A DNA stretch of 64,000 nt. It comes from an uncultured Opitutales bacterium. Lineage in GTDB: Bacteria > Verrucomicrobiota > Verrucomicrobiia > Opitutales > Intestinicryptomonadaceae. The first letter of the stretch is position 1; each line of letters starts with the position of its first letter. The translations under genes were made by a program, and so were the position numbers. The stretch covers positions 83,708 through 147,707 of the forward strand of contig URAK01000005.1 of the NCBI GenBank assembly GCA_900545705.1, given 5' to 3'. Under the pieces are notes generated by a model that was not told where the DNA came from, did not search any database, and saw only the letters and a program-made list of their open reading frames with translations. Below, one piece after another: positions 63,933-64,000 of this stretch.

Positions 63933-63981
63933 GGCTTGAAAAACTTTTTTAAAAAAAAGTGAGAAAAGTTGAAAAAAACGC

Positions 63982-64000
63982 TTGACAGTGGGTTGGAGAT
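63982..64000 (+). promoter_or_regulatory. -35 box of a promoter cut by the window edge
   Basis: TTGACA at 63982-63987 preceded by an A-rich tract (an UP-element-like sequence). The -10 would lie at about 64004-64010, beyond the window, so this is only half a promoter. Confidence 0.35.

Overview
The window looks like the chromosome of a host-associated or fibre-degrading member of the Verrucomicrobiota, probably near Opitutae. That is an inference. The grounds are four proteins with PEP-CTERM C-termini, two large-family glycosidases (GH97 and GH106), several exported RR-signal oxidoreductase-type proteins, a solitary GT11 fucosyltransferase, and a complete set of core genes (rpoZ, smpB, nusB, ftsY). 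No rRNA, tRNA, insertion sequence, CRISPR array or prophage was recognised, so the region is mostly ordinary chromosome with accessory surface genes between housekeeping operons.

Layout. 1-3.8 kb, minus strand: an ArnA-C-domain-like UDP-glucuronate decarboxylase (cut by the window edge), an exported FAD oxidoreductase, a Tsr3/DTW-like protein and queC. 4.0-5.8 kb: Na/phosphate symporter. 6.0-7.6 kb: a two-gene PilN/PilO-like unit. 7.8-16.5 kb: three PEP-CTERM surface proteins (one interrupted by an in-frame TAG) around a periplasmic-type sugar isomerase/dehydrogenase pair and a small redox pair (glutaredoxin, DUF4405 cytochrome). 17-21.4 kb, minus strand: glcF-glcD, trmL, smpB, rpoZ. 22.2-26 kb: icd, a PfkB kinase, proA and a dimeric dUTPase. 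27-28.2 kb: nucleoside-type MFS transporter. 28.4-38.5 kb: a long plus-strand cluster (rluB-like, ribB, ribH, nusB, ftsY, aroB, tatD-like, tcdA, rhomboid, prc, rpiB-like) with many stop/start overlaps.

39-51.5 kb: GH97 glycosidase, a rubredoxin-TPP enzyme fusion, metY, cysK, a GNAT protein, dapA-dapB and a GH106 lipoprotein. 51.7-57.1 kb: a GT11 glycosyltransferase followed by a five-gene envelope cluster (CsgG/PEGA-like exported protein, CsgG-like protein, COG3014-like lipoprotein, YcfL-like and LpoB-like lipoproteins). 57.2-60.9 kb: the oxidative pentose phosphate genes gnd-zwf-pgl, overlapping each other. 61.4-63.7 kb: a Sel1-repeat protein and a PEP-CTERM trypsin-like protease. The last 300 bases carry promoter-like boxes and two stable hairpins that may be a small RNA or leader.

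Functionally, the cell oxidises glucose-6-phosphate and glycolate-type acids, makes riboflavin, lysine, cysteine/homocysteine and proline precursors, trims alpha-linked sugars and rhamnosides outside the cytoplasm, and displays PEP-CTERM proteins. The least explained parts are the CsgG/LpoB envelope cluster, the rubredoxin-TPP fusion, the Tsr3-like protein beside queC, and the structured RNA candidate at the right end.
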